Of a stretch of DNA of 64,000 bases, positions 8,462-18,198 are shown one piece after another (the first letter of the stretch is position 1; each line of letters starts with the position of its first letter). The DNA is taken from NCBI GenBank assembly GCA_023435565.1, contig JAEYRN010000014.1, positions 70,931 to 134,930 of the forward strand, written 5' to 3'. The DNA is from Bacillota bacterium. GTDB lineage: Bacteria; Bacillota; UBA4882; UBA8346. Under the pieces are notes generated by a model, which had not been told where the DNA came from, made no database searches, and worked only from the letters and a program-made list of their open reading frames with translations. A program made the position numbers and the translations under genes.

Positions 8462-9763
8462 TTAAAACAATCTCAATCTTAAACAATTATCTTTTACGAA
8501 ATCAAATTGATTAATCTCGCGAAGCGCCTCCTCCATTGCCTGCTCTGATGCTTCATGAGTCAATAGCACAATCGGTACATAATTCTCTTTCTCATGGGTC
8601 TCCAACTGGACCATCGAGGAGATTGATATTCCTTTATCGCCTAAAACTCCCGCTATTTTGGAAAGGACCCCCGGTTTATCAAAGGTGAAAAATCTAAGAT
8701 AGAAACGGTTCTTAATCTCACTTAGGGGCACCATTTCCATGCCTTGCTCGGGGTCAATAGTCCGGTTGCAAAATTGTTCGCCTTCTTTTAATAACAAATC
8801 TCGGGATAAATCGACGATATCACTAACAATCGCGCTACCAGTCGGACGTTCACCGGCACCCGGTCCATAGAACATGGTGTTGCCGACGAAATCACCCTTA
8901 ACAAATACTGCATTCAACTCATTATTAACAGCTGCTAACAGGTGGGTATTGGGTATTAAAGTCGGATGAACCCTTAAGTCCAAACCATTCGTCAAAGCAC
9001 GGAACACAGCCAACAGTTTAATAGTAAATCCGAAACTTTTTGCAAAATTGATGTCTAACTTAGTGATGGCTGTAATTCCTTCAACATATAAACTCTTAAA
9101 GTTCAACATGCTTGAAGTAGCCAATGAGCCTAATATCGTTAACTTATGGGCCGCATCGCCGCCACCCACATCCAGAGTCGGGTCCGCTTCGGCAAAACCC
9201 TTAGCTTGAGCTTCTTTTAAGGCTTGGTCAAATTCAAGTTCCTCTTGGTGCATCCGGGTTAGTATGTAATTGGAAGTCCCGTTTAAAATACCATAAATAC
9301 TTTCGATTTTATTAGCGACCAATCCTTCGCGAAGCCCTTTGATAATCGGAATTCCTCCTCCGACACTAGCTTCAAAGAGAAGATCCACTCCGTTTTCCTT
9401 GGCGATTTTAAATAATTCACGTCCACGGGTGGCTATTAAAGCCTTATTTGCGGTTACAACATGTTTACGGTTGCGTAAGGCCTGGTTGATGAAACTAAAG
9501 GCCGGTTCATAGCCGCCAATGGTCTCTACCACAATGTCAATTTCCGGATCGGCAATCAACTGGTTAGCATCACTCAGGCATTGAACTCCTTCTAAATTCA
9601 AATCACGATTAGTGCTCCAGTTAACATCGGCAATTGCCTTTAATTTAAAAGTCAAAGCCGACCGGGTCTTTAATAGCGCCTGTTGAGTTAATAATATTCT
9701 GGCTACACCAGTCCCAACCGTACCTAATCCTAAAATACCAATGTTTACTTCATGATCGTTCAT
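8462..9763 (-). CDS. hom: Homoserine dehydrogenase
   Basis: Converts aspartate semialdehyde to homoserine with NAD(P)H, the branch point to threonine and methionine. The 433-aa length fits the ACT-domain form. The N-terminal Rossmann motif is GLGTVGTG (residues 11-18). The catalytic region is VTANKALIATRG and then the family signature around GILNGTSNYILTRM. A C-terminal ACT domain (from about residue 355, FDKPGVLSKIAGVLGDKGIS) suggests feedback control by threonine. A T-box leader lies directly upstream, so expression responds to tRNA charging. Confidence 0.96.
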   Translation of the reverse strand: MNDHEVNIGILGLGTVGTGVARILLTQQALLKTRSALTFKLKAIADVNWSTNRDLNLEGVQCLSDANQLIADPEIDIVVETIGGYEPAFSFINQALRNRKHVVTANKALIATRGRELFKIAKENGVDLLFEASVGGGIPIIKGLREGLVANKIESIYGILNGTSNYILTRMHQEELEFDQALKEAQAKGFAEADPTLDVGGGDAAHKLTILGSLATSSMLNFKSLYVEGITAITKLDINFAKSFGFTIKLLAVFRALTNGLDLRVHPTLIPNTHLLAAVNNELNAVFVKGDFVGNTMFYGPGAGERPTGSAIVSDIVDLSRDLLLKEGEQFCNRTIDPEQGMEMVPLSEIKNRFYLRFFTFDKPGVLSKIAGVLGDKGISISSMVQLETHEKENYVPIVLLTHEASEQAMEEALREINQFDFVKDNCLRLRLF

Positions 9764-9799
9764 TTAAATCACCAGCCTTTTTTATAAAATGGGGAAGAT

Positions 9800-10070
9800 A
9801 GAATGCAGAATCTAAAATAAAAAAAGCCTTTAATCCTTATTAAAAGGACGAAAGACTACTCTTCCGCGGTTCCACCTTTCTTGGTTTGACGACCCGACTT
9901 TCAACGGATAACGGCCGTTACCGGATTGCCCTAATGTTTTTTAATTTCGGACAACCACTCCAGGGTGGTACTATGCGGTCGGTTATAAGGAAAGCTTTCA
10001 GCCGGTGACTTTCCCTCTCTGATAACCATAATCCGGATAACAAGTCCCTGTCATCGCTTTATTTTTAATA
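9800..10070 (-). promoter_or_regulatory. T-box riboswitch leader of hom with terminator
   Basis: On the minus strand the T-box core AAAGGTGGAACCGCGGAAGA is at 9860-9879, the near-invariant element that pairs with the uncharged tRNA acceptor end. A stem I-like region with GCGATGACAGGGA lies upstream near 10045. A terminator follows: AGTCTTTCGTCC pairs with GGATTAAAGGCT around 9810-9856, followed by TTTTTTT. The specifier codon could be ACC (Thr), as GTACCACC sits in the expected 3' part of stem I near 9965-9972, but I could not fold the stem reliably; ATG (Met) is the other biological option for this gene. Confidence 0.93.
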
Positions 10071-10108
10071 ATATATCACTCACATCTAAAAAAGTCAACA
10101 TACAGTTT

Positions 10109-12400
10109 CTAATTCAAGTATTCACAAGAAACATCTATATTCCGTTTGAAAATAAATTCTTTTTTACCAAGCTCAGGCACTTCGATTGAGGCCTTCATGA
10201 TCATTTTCATTTGGGATGCATAACCAAGCAAAGTATCCGGATTTAAAATACTATTACCTACACAGCTGATATCAACTTCCGGTTCCGTTGTTACCTGAGG
10301 GACACCTTTCATAATGATCTCGGAAAAAAACCTTTTAAGATTAGATGAGCTTAAATCATAATCGATCTGAATCAAGATGCAAGGAACGGAACCAATAACC
10401 GTTTTCTCTTTAAACTGAAACGCAACAGATACATCGCTGGTTTCTCCGTTTGGTAAGGGGATCTTAACTGAGGTATTCCAGACATCGCCCAACCGAAAAC
10501 TTTTACCGTTAAAATTCTCAACCGAAGCTTTCCAACCATTTTTCAAACGTTGAGCCACCGCTTCTTTAGTAAAATGTTCCTTATATTTTCGATAATGTTT
10601 TGAAGGGATTGTTTTTAGCTTTTTTTCAAAATTATCCAAGCCTTTAAATCCCGTAATTACCCCATTGGAATCCAAAATAGTGGCAAACTCTACCCCCTCC
10701 AATGCAGAGAGCGCTTCTCCCCCGGCTGGGTCTTCATAATCATCAACCTGATACTGTAAGATTAAATAATTAATTAGGTATCCGTTTGAACTCTTATTAA
10801 TTTGAGTCCTGATTTTAATCTCTTCATCGTAGAATTGCTGATTCATTGTTTCAACTTCGACAAAATCAGTGATTTTTGTTGTTTCAATAAAAGTTATTCC
10901 ATCTGAAGGATTAAACTGAAACTTGAATTCTTCAGTAGGCAGATCAAGAGGTACCTGGGTCTCAGCTAGACTAGACGAAGGCTTTTGAAAATCGACAAAA
11001 TCGCTTTTACTGGCAATCCGTTCCTGGATTGATACTACTTTATTACCATCCAATGCGGAATAATAAAAGAAAGCGGAGCCATTAAACCTAATTTGTTCAT
11101 TGCCGCCGGTAATAATACCGTCAAAGGGTCTTCCTTCTTGATTATCCAGTACCACCAACCATTTATTACCTTGTCTCGCACTATAGACCAAATTTTTCCC
11201 ATCCGGACTAAAGGTTAAACTGTTTAAACCAATATCATCGTAATACCTTCCCGCCAATCCGTCTACTACTACCGTCCATGTTCCATCGTCGGTTTTAGCG
11301 GTATAAGCCAATCTGGAACCTCTATTACTAAATAAAAGCGAACCTTTTCCAATGTTCGAATATCCGTCCTGCTCAACACCATCCAATATTACCAACCAAT
11401 TTGTCCCGTTATAAGCCGCATATGCCATACTCCGTCCATTGTAATTAAATACCGGCGGCGTTTCCATAACCTCAACATATGGTTTACCTTCCACTCCATC
11501 GAAGACTACGAACTTGGTTTCCTGAAGCTGAGCTGCGAATGCTATTTTTCCGCTATCGGGAGTAAAGGATAACTGTTTGCTAATAATCCGGTCATAAGCC
11601 TTACTTACCTGGTGATTAACTACAATGAATTCCCGACCTTGGTCTACAGCAATATATCCAATCTGTTGGATGTCAGGACTGAACACTAGGCTCTCGGGTT
11701 TTACCATTGCAAAAGGGGGTCCTTCGACATCATCGACTAAGACACTAAAAAAACTATCGATTCGGACCACCGCAGCTATCCTATTACCGTCCTGACTAAA
11801 TTTTAAAGATGAAATCTCATCATAGGCTTTGCCTTCATGCCCATTGACAACCAGAATCCACTTATCGGCAATACGCGCCGTATATGCCAGAGATTGGCTG
11901 TCCGGGCTAAAACTTAATAGACTTGAGCCTATCTCTTCATAAGCTTTTTCTTCGCTAGCTTCGGTAACCACTAACCACTTGTCCCCAGTTTTAGCCACAT
12001 AGGCATAATGGTTACTATCAGAGCTAATTGAAAAGGAACTATCGATAATCCGGTCGTACCCTTTACCTTCAACTCCATCATAAACTAGAAAATATCGGTT
12101 GTCACGTTTAGCGATATAAGCTAAATGATTACCATCCGGGGTAAAACATAAATTAGCGATATCTTCATAACTACGATGTTCTTTGCCGTCAACAATTACT
12201 TTAAATCTCTTTTTATCATTAATAATATAGGCGTAACGCATACCATTGGAACTAATTTTAAATGAATCGGGGACTAAAGATTGATCAATGGATACCAAAG
12301 GTTCTTCCAAAAAAACCCGATAGGAAAAATCACCAGCAAAGACACATGGTAATAGAATTAGTAAAAATAATAACCCTACAACTAAACGGCGACAGGTCAT
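10109..12400 (-). CDS. Exported beta-propeller (TolB/WD40-like) protein, 763 aa
   Basis: Secreted or membrane-associated protein with a signal peptide (hydrophobic residues about 5-22, cleavage near AFAG). Residues about 40-470 hold roughly ten copies of a 40-residue unit of the type FSPDGKNLVYSA...WLVVLDNQEGRPFDGI, the PD40/TolB-like beta-propeller pattern. The remaining 290 residues form a different beta-rich domain with no motif I recognise. GGGGGT precedes the ATG. No partner gene is obvious. The function is unknown; such propellers usually bind proteins or sugars. Confidence 0.8.
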   Translation of the reverse strand: MTCRRLVVGLLFLLILLPCVFAGDFSYRVFLEEPLVSIDQSLVPDSFKISSNGMRYAYIINDKKRFKVIVDGKEHRSYEDIANLCFTPDGNHLAYIAKRDNRYFLVYDGVEGKGYDRIIDSSFSISSDSNHYAYVAKTGDKWLVVTEASEEKAYEEIGSSLLSFSPDSQSLAYTARIADKWILVVNGHEGKAYDEISSLKFSQDGNRIAAVVRIDSFFSVLVDDVEGPPFAMVKPESLVFSPDIQQIGYIAVDQGREFIVVNHQVSKAYDRIISKQLSFTPDSGKIAFAAQLQETKFVVFDGVEGKPYVEVMETPPVFNYNGRSMAYAAYNGTNWLVILDGVEQDGYSNIGKGSLLFSNRGSRLAYTAKTDDGTWTVVVDGLAGRYYDDIGLNSLTFSPDGKNLVYSARQGNKWLVVLDNQEGRPFDGIITGGNEQIRFNGSAFFYYSALDGNKVVSIQERIASKSDFVDFQKPSSSLAETQVPLDLPTEEFKFQFNPSDGITFIETTKITDFVEVETMNQQFYDEEIKIRTQINKSSNGYLINYLILQYQVDDYEDPAGGEALSALEGVEFATILDSNGVITGFKGLDNFEKKLKTIPSKHYRKYKEHFTKEAVAQRLKNGWKASVENFNGKSFRLGDVWNTSVKIPLPNGETSDVSVAFQFKEKTVIGSVPCILIQIDYDLSSSNLKRFFSEIIMKGVPQVTTEPEVDISCVGNSILNPDTLLGYASQMKMIMKASIEVPELGKKEFIFKRNIDVSCEYLN

Positions 12401-12575
12401 AGCACGACCCCCAAATTTCTGTGATCCGATTCAATAATTCTAGTATCAGTATTGATTTATAATTTATAAAAGAGAGAATTTCATAATTTAGAATTTTAGC
12501 TTCAGTTTACAATATATTGATAGATACATCTGGGTTTGTCACTATATATTGTGACTGAAGGGTCAACTAAGGTAA

Positions 12576-13223
12576 TTATGCAATTCTCATAAATAAATAA
12601 ACAACTAACAAAAACAAAAAAATATTAAAACTCCAAATTAATTTGGCTTTCTTAGAGTCAGCTTTGAACTTTTTTTCAATTTCGCTAGTAAATCCATCAA
12701 TTTTTTTGGAAAAAGAATTAATTTTTTTCTCAAAAACAGTAGTTTGGTTGGCTTGACGGTCAATACGGTCGGATAAATGTAAAAACCGTTCCCCTAACTC
12801 ATTAAGTTGTTGGTGGAGATTTTTTTGTTCAGTACCGATCTCTTTACGAAAACTAACCAAATCTCGGTCAATTGCGATCGATAGTTCTCGCATACCTGTA
12901 ACCAAACGGGCTACATCAAGTTTTGTCGCCGAGCGTCCCTGTAGTTCCGTTTGAGTTTGAGCAATAATCTCCTTCATCTTTTGATTCATCCTTTCTTTCA
13001 ACTTAATCTGAGTTTCCTGTTTCGCCGCTCTGGCTTTTAGCTTTGATAATTCAATCATATATTCAGCCATTAACAACCGTTCCGAAGCGAGAAAAGTCTC
13101 ATAAGTTGAAAATGGGGCCAGTAATTCTTCGGTTAACTCTTGTTTACATTCTTTCAGCCTTTTTCTTATGGTATAAGCATCGTAACCGCCTTTGACGGTT
13201 CGAAAAATCGCTCCTATAAACAT
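12576..13223 (-). CDS. Coiled-coil protein with C-terminal membrane anchor
   Basis: I do not recognise this 215-aa protein. Residues about 15-185 are almost wholly charged helix with heptad-like spacing, then a single hydrophobic segment (about 193-212, WSFNIFLFLLVVYLFMRIA) ends the protein, so it would be tail-anchored with the coil in the cytoplasm. It follows another unrecognised gene by 73 bases on the same strand, and the two probably form an operon. The arrangement recalls tail-anchored organisers, but no function can be claimed. Confidence 0.65.
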   Translation of the reverse strand: MFIGAIFRTVKGGYDAYTIRKRLKECKQELTEELLAPFSTYETFLASERLLMAEYMIELSKLKARAAKQETQIKLKERMNQKMKEIIAQTQTELQGRSATKLDVARLVTGMRELSIAIDRDLVSFRKEIGTEQKNLHQQLNELGERFLHLSDRIDRQANQTTVFEKKINSFSKKIDGFTSEIEKKFKADSKKAKLIWSFNIFLFLLVVYLFMRIA

Positions 13224-13296
13224 TTAATTACTTCGCTTTCTGCCTATTTTATTGTTAAGCTACAAGGACAATCATGACCATGAGTATGCCTTATAT

Positions 13297-14241
13297 TCAA
13301 TCTTGCTTGTTTAGAAGCGAACTGTATGACCCTTTCTCTTTCATAAGCTCAATGAGTGGTATTATTGTTTCGGGAGGGGCTTCTTCCTTTAATAATTCCC
13401 GCAAACGCAATTTAGCGTCAATTTGGGTAGATATCTCTTCCAACTCATTCCTCAAATCATCATTTAACCATTCCACCATTTTGCCAACAGCTTTTCCTAC
13501 CAACATCGAAAGACCAAGGTTCGCGACACCATCCACTAAATCGACGACATTGATCGCTTCAGTAGAAAGATGGGTTGCGGCAGCCAATTTCTGCCCCAAA
13601 TCAATTGATTCGGCTAGATCTCCGGTAAGTTCCGAAAGACTGAGACCAGCCATTTTAAAACCGGCTTCCGCAATGAAAGTAATAGTGCAAATCCGATCAA
13701 TTAACGAAAAAGAAGCACGGATAAAGCGGTCGGCATTAGTCCAAATTCCTTGTTGTAAACGACCTTCTTTTCTTAGTTTGGCAAAATATTGCAACCCATT
13801 GACGGAAATCAATAATGGATTATCACTGTATAATCCAAAGGCAATTCCTAAAACCAAACAGGCTGAATAAATTTTTGGGTTCTTATGAAAAAAGGACATT
13901 ATTGCAGCTTCAGTACCTAATTCGGCTACATCGGTAATATTGGCGGAAAGCCACTCAATCGCCACACTGGGAGGCATCCCGGTAACTCGTTGTAAGGCTT
14001 CGGCGAATGGTAAAGGCAGACCTTGGGGAGACAAAAAATCTTTGGTCATCTCTTCAAACCAATGATTAATCCCAGATACATCATCAATTTCATACTCTTC
14101 TAAAACATTCTGTAATTGATGGCCGGAACTAGTCACTCCTTTAAACCGGACTATTGAAAAGGCATCACTGCTTGTTTCTATGACCCCAAAATCCCCGTAT
14201 TTAGTTTCCATGTTATTGATAAACGATAAAATTGAAGACAT
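13297..14241 (-). CDS. Hypothetical 314-aa helical protein
   Basis: Not recognised. It is largely alpha-helical with several long weakly hydrophobic helices (around residues 112-150 and 185-260, with glycine/alanine spacing such as GVANLGLSMLVGKAVGKMV) that could insert in or sit on a membrane. The C-terminal 60 residues are charged helix. There is no signal peptide. It lies directly upstream of the tail-anchored coiled-coil gene on the same strand, so a joint role is plausible. The track-independent support is the intact long frame and same-strand pairing. Confidence 0.6.
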   Translation of the reverse strand: MSSILSFINNMETKYGDFGVIETSSDAFSIVRFKGVTSSGHQLQNVLEEYEIDDVSGINHWFEEMTKDFLSPQGLPLPFAEALQRVTGMPPSVAIEWLSANITDVAELGTEAAIMSFFHKNPKIYSACLVLGIAFGLYSDNPLLISVNGLQYFAKLRKEGRLQQGIWTNADRFIRASFSLIDRICTITFIAEAGFKMAGLSLSELTGDLAESIDLGQKLAAATHLSTEAINVVDLVDGVANLGLSMLVGKAVGKMVEWLNDDLRNELEEISTQIDAKLRLRELLKEEAPPETIIPLIELMKEKGSYSSLLNKQD

Positions 14242-14380
14242 CCGTGCCCCTCATATAAAAAATATCAAAAAATCCAAATAATACAATTCTAGCTTAAATA
14301 TGATTATTCCTGCCAATCCGGAAAAAACTGTGATCAGTATGAGTGAAAAGTAAGCAATAAAACAACAATTAATGTTTAGG

Positions 14381-15073
14381 TTATTTGATTATCCGAAGCC
14401 GGTTGCGTCTGTTTTTTGGATAACGGTCCCCCCGCCGCCAATTTCGATAATGAAGTCCTCGTCCCAGTCGGCCTGTGTCTCCAAAAAGATAAACCATAAT
14501 AATACCGCTGACAGCAGCCAAAGCCATCAACAAATTAACTTGCAAGTAATTAAAAAAAGTAATTCCAGCGTCAATCCAAGCCAACCAAAATGCTTTGAGC
14601 GGAATAACCCCCCAGAACATAACTTCTCTTTCAGGATAAACTCTTGCCCATGCCCAAGTTATTCCGACTAAAGGAAGCCAAAGTCCCGTGATGGAAAAAC
14701 TGGGTATTTGGGTAATAAATGATGCTAAGGCCATTGCTCCACCGGTTATCAATGTAACTAATATAAAGAAAAAACCATAAATTCTGGTCCCCCAAGTTCT
14801 TTCCAAACTACCGCCGACAAACCAAAGCCAAAGACCTGAGAATACCAATGACAAAAAATCAAGGTTTACTAAAGGATAGGTCAAAAAAGTCCAGAAAAAC
14901 CCGGGTAGGTTTGTCGGAACCAACTCAAGTAAACTTTTGAGATTAATAATATTTAAACTTGCAAGCAATAAATTAAATATAAAGTTCAAGCCCGATAATA
15001 CCAAAATTGTTTTGGTAAAAGGAATAGCCCCTTCCTTAATAAACCTAAAAAATTTGGATAAATAGTAATTCAC
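14381..15073 (-). CDS. Rhomboid-like membrane protein, probably inactive
   Basis: A 230-aa protein with about six hydrophobic segments and a basic C-terminal tail, laid out like a rhomboid-fold protein. A conserved-looking WFVGGSLERTWGTRIYGFFF block resembles the loop/TM2 region of rhomboids and DER1-like relatives. The active-site GxSG motif is missing: the matching region reads SITGLWLPLVG. No histidine is seen in the last helices. If the fold is right it is a pseudoprotease that may bind membrane proteins. The family assignment is by pattern only. Confidence 0.62.
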   Translation of the reverse strand: MNYYLSKFFRFIKEGAIPFTKTILVLSGLNFIFNLLLASLNIINLKSLLELVPTNLPGFFWTFLTYPLVNLDFLSLVFSGLWLWFVGGSLERTWGTRIYGFFFILVTLITGGAMALASFITQIPSFSITGLWLPLVGITWAWARVYPEREVMFWGVIPLKAFWLAWIDAGITFFNYLQVNLLMALAAVSGIIMVYLFGDTGRLGRGLHYRNWRRGDRYPKNRRNRLRIIK

Positions 15074-15165
15074 CGGCGCTTCCTCCCGTTTTAAGTTATA
15101 TCAATTATCATTGATTCTCCAGGAACTTATTTTTCCCCTTCAGTTTCAAAAAATAGGTCGATTAT

Positions 15166-15195
15166 AAAAAAAAGGCCAAATGATGGCCTTTTTTA
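15166..15195 (-). terminator. Rho-independent terminator after yjfB-like gene
   Basis: A stem of AAAAGGCC and GGCCTTTT with a 7-base loop is flanked by A- and T-runs on both sides. It ends the small gene just to the right on the minus strand, and could work in both directions. Confidence 0.8.
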
Positions 15196-15217
15196 TCAAA
15201 CAAGTAAATCTTCATAT

Positions 15218-15409
15218 CTAAAGATACATATCTATACTATTTCCCAAATGCGCTGGATTTACCGACGCTCCGGCCAGATCTTCAACTAAATTTTGAGCAG
15301 TTTGGACCTGAGATTCCATGGCCATTTTAAGTAAGCCTGTTTGGACCGCGTTCTGAACTTGGTTCATTTGTAAAGCGGTATAAATATTGGCTACACCCAT
15401 TACATCCAT
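15218..15409 (-). CDS. YjfB-like putative motility protein
   Basis: A 63-aa protein of the YjfB type (Pfam putative motility protein family), a small helical protein of unknown role found widely in Bacillota. The pattern is the short N-terminal MDVMGVANIYTALQMNQ, then a Gln/Val-rich helix, ending with SVNPAHLGNSIDMYL. The ATG at 15409 is 9 bases after AAGGAG; an in-frame ATG at 15418 overlaps the binding site and is less likely. It is a single gene ended by a strong terminator. No flagellar gene is present in the window. Confidence 0.75.
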   Translation of the reverse strand: MDVMGVANIYTALQMNQVQNAVQTGLLKMAMESQVQTAQNLVEDLAGASVNPAHLGNSIDMYL

Positions 15410-15558
15410 CTTTCTCATCTCCTTGCCTAAAACTCTTTACAAGCGTATTTCATAATCATTATTAATTCATATAGTTGGTTTAGAATTAAAAATCATGAGA
15501 CGCTTATAATATGAAATCGGCAAAATAGATGAAATACTTTAGATGTGTATTCAGCAAT

Positions 15559-16281
15559 TTAGGATGCATTCGACGAGGTATCGATACTTATTTCCTTCCC
15601 TAAACGTTCTTCAATTAAATGGGTGGCATGATGTACTTGTTCTTTAATGGCCTGTCCAATAGCGTTTGAAGCGACCGAATCCATTTTAATTGGTTCATCG
15701 GTAGCGATATCAATATTAATAAATAAATTAAGCTTAGCGATATCGTCGGAAGTAACTCCGGAAAAAAATTCTTCAACCTGGTCCTGGGTCAAAATTCGGC
15801 AAGCCAAATTTACTTTTAAACTGCCTTCCCGAAAATAAACAGTGACCCCAAGGTCATTAATTTCCATTAAGCTATGACTGCTAATATAATTTCCGGTCCA
15901 GGAAAAAGCCAGCTGTGAAAATTCTTGAAAAGAGGCAATAGGGTAAAGATAACGCCCTTGGACACCAATGCTCAAAATTTCCTTAGGAATAATTTGTTTC
16001 GAAATAATTTTAAGATTTGTTTCCAAAGCTTTGATAAATTGATGGTAATCCGGACAAGCATCTACCCCAAAAAAAATCTTTCGGGGAGATATTTTAATCT
16101 CAATTCCAGTAGCTAATTCAGGGTTTTCTTTCAGAATTAATTCATCCTGATCTTCCTGAACTACTACAAATTCTTTCCGAAATTCCTCAGCTAAGTCCTT
16201 CAAACTGTCGACCGATTCCATTAAGGACGACCGGACTTCGGCATACATTCTCAAATTTGAATGCCGCTTAAGTTTGGGCAT
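15559..16281 (-). CDS. Hypothetical 240-aa protein
   Basis: Not recognised with certainty. The start at 16281 (MPKLKRHSN) has AGGAGG upstream; an in-frame ATG at 16335 does not. Residues 10-90 are a mix of helix and strand, and a repeated alpha/beta layout follows with no membrane segment, no cysteine cluster and no catalytic motif. It resembles in length and layout the sporadic TIGR04255-type hypothetical proteins, but I cannot confirm this. It follows guaA by 60 bases on the same strand and could be read from its promoter. Confidence 0.55.
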   Translation of the reverse strand: MPKLKRHSNLRMYAEVRSSLMESVDSLKDLAEEFRKEFVVVQEDQDELILKENPELATGIEIKISPRKIFFGVDACPDYHQFIKALETNLKIISKQIIPKEILSIGVQGRYLYPIASFQEFSQLAFSWTGNYISSHSLMEINDLGVTVYFREGSLKVNLACRILTQDQVEEFFSGVTSDDIAKLNLFINIDIATDEPIKMDSVASNAIGQAIKEQVHHATHLIEERLGKEISIDTSSNAS

Positions 16282-16341
16282 GTAATGTCTTTCCTCCTGA
16301 GTTTTCACTTGATCGTACAGGAACAAACATGCCAATTCAAA

Positions 16342-18198
16342 TCATTGCCATTCTACGGTTGCCGGAGGCTTACTGGTTATATCGTAAAGAATCAAATCAA
16401 TTTCCGGAAAACCGTTCTCAATTTCGGCAACCAATTCGGAAATGATATCTTTGGATATATCTTTTCCAATGCTTGCGGGACGACCGGTCATAAAATCACT
16501 AGTAATAATGGTACGAATCGCCACTGAATAGCGGCGGCTAATTCCGACAGGCAATAAAACTGCAAATACTTGGCTTATCGGTTTTCGATTCAATTTTTTA
16601 ACTACCATATGGTCTAATTCCCGAAGCAAACCTACATTTTCTTTATTCAAATACATTTGATAGGTTTTTAATTCTCCAGATAATTCTTGGCGATTTAAAC
16701 AATAGGCTACCCGGTTAATAAAATCAACCCGGTTTGGCAGATTGGTCCCAATCCGATAGATTTCATTCCAATCAAATTCCATGCCTTTCCCAGCGACTAG
16801 GGCTAAATTACGATAACTGCGGCAATCGCCTTGAACACCTACCGATTTGATAGGAATCGCCTGCCCTTGATATGATGAAGTGAGCCCCTTTAGGACATCT
16901 TGAAAACGTTTTTCCTGATCGGATTTTATAGAGTCTGAACCTTCGTTACAAATAACTCTAATTGCCAATCCCGGCCCTGGAAAAGGCTGCCGTGAAGCGA
17001 TACTTTCATCAATTCCCAAGGCCCGTGCCACTTGACGTACTTCATCCTTATGCCAGTCCCAATTTGTCTCTATCACCAGACCTTTTTCTCTGGCACGGCG
17101 AACAATATCCACATCGTTATGGTGGGTTTTAATCCGATGGGCGTAACCGGACACATCCGGATTACCGCTCTCAATTAAATCGGGGCGGAGAGTCCCTTGG
17201 GCCCAAAATGTTTTATCGAAATCAAGATTAAGACCGGCGGCGGTACGTTTGACTACTTTGATGAAGACTTCGCCGATAATATTCCTTTTCTCCTCTGGAT
17301 CGACCACCTTGGTCAGGGGACCGATTTGTTTGCCATTAACCTCGAGGACACTGTCAAAGAAATCCTCAGCGGCATTTTCACGAATCAAATGTATTAATCC
17401 CATTTGGCGCAGATTATCACAAACCAAGTCACTTTCGTTCTTACGCATAAATCCATGGTCAATATGGATTGCATATACATTCTCCGGATTTAAAGCTTTA
17501 ACCAACAAAGCGGCACTGACTGCCGAATCCACTCCACCACTTACCAAGACCAGAATTTTTTCATCTTTAACTTTTTCCTTTATCTTTTCAATAGCGGTTT
17601 GGATTCTATCTTCCAACAGATAATTTCCATGCAAACCACAGATTTTAAACAGGAAGTTTTCCATCATTTGTTTACCATTTGTAGTTAAATCAACTTCAGG
17701 ATGAAATTGGACCCCATATATTTTGAGGTCGGGATTGAATATCGCGGCATAAACTTCATCCGAACGGGCCCCAACTAAAAAACCCGGGGCAAGTTCCTTG
17801 ACGGAGTCACCATGGCTCATTAATACTTGTTGCTCCGGTTCAAGACCGTTAAAGAGCGAACAGCCCGGATCTACTTCTATCCCGGTTTCGCCATACTCGG
17901 TTTTTAAACCGGGTAGAACTACACCGCCAAAATGCTTGTTGATTAATTGCATTCCATAACAAATTCCAAGCATCGGTATATTTAAATTAAATAATTCCGG
18001 ATCATACTCTAATGAATGCTCCGCCCAAACGCTTCCTGGCCCTCCTGAAAAAATAATCCCACGATATTCCTTTAAATCGGCCGCGGAAACACTAATTGGG
18101 AAAATATCCGATTTCACAGACATTTCCCGTACTTTCCTATCAATTACTTTGGTATATTGGCCCCCGCAGTCGAGAATAGCTATCTTTTCCAAATCCAT
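16342..18198 (-). CDS. guaA: GMP synthase (glutamine-hydrolysing), long form
   Basis: Makes GMP from XMP, ATP and glutamine. The glutamine amidotransferase half has the nucleophile motif GICYGMQL and the GVQFHPEVD histidine/glutamate motif. The ATP pyrophosphatase half has the P-loop LVSGGVDSAVSAALL near residue 218. The protein is 618 aa, about 100 longer than the usual bacterial enzyme of about 510-525. The extra residues lie in the C-terminal dimerisation part (about 400-540), as in the long GMP synthases of animals (about 690 aa). The ATG has GGGGTGG upstream. Confidence 0.95.
   Translation of the reverse strand: MDLEKIAILDCGGQYTKVIDRKVREMSVKSDIFPISVSAADLKEYRGIIFSGGPGSVWAEHSLEYDPELFNLNIPMLGICYGMQLINKHFGGVVLPGLKTEYGETGIEVDPGCSLFNGLEPEQQVLMSHGDSVKELAPGFLVGARSDEVYAAIFNPDLKIYGVQFHPEVDLTTNGKQMMENFLFKICGLHGNYLLEDRIQTAIEKIKEKVKDEKILVLVSGGVDSAVSAALLVKALNPENVYAIHIDHGFMRKNESDLVCDNLRQMGLIHLIRENAAEDFFDSVLEVNGKQIGPLTKVVDPEEKRNIIGEVFIKVVKRTAAGLNLDFDKTFWAQGTLRPDLIESGNPDVSGYAHRIKTHHNDVDIVRRAREKGLVIETNWDWHKDEVRQVARALGIDESIASRQPFPGPGLAIRVICNEGSDSIKSDQEKRFQDVLKGLTSSYQGQAIPIKSVGVQGDCRSYRNLALVAGKGMEFDWNEIYRIGTNLPNRVDFINRVAYCLNRQELSGELKTYQMYLNKENVGLLRELDHMVVKKLNRKPISQVFAVLLPVGISRRYSVAIRTIITSDFMTGRPASIGKDISKDIISELVAEIENGFPEIDLILYDITSKPPATVEWQ

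Noticed and set aside
12535..12560. Palindrome GTCACTATATATTGTGAC as operator
   Set aside because: Lies in the short gap downstream of the coiled-coil gene with no matching copy; could be chance in AT-rich DNA.
13274..13870. 198-aa plus-strand frame
   Set aside because: Opposite strand of the 314-aa gene; its composition (Ser/Arg-rich, no domain) is that of a shadow.
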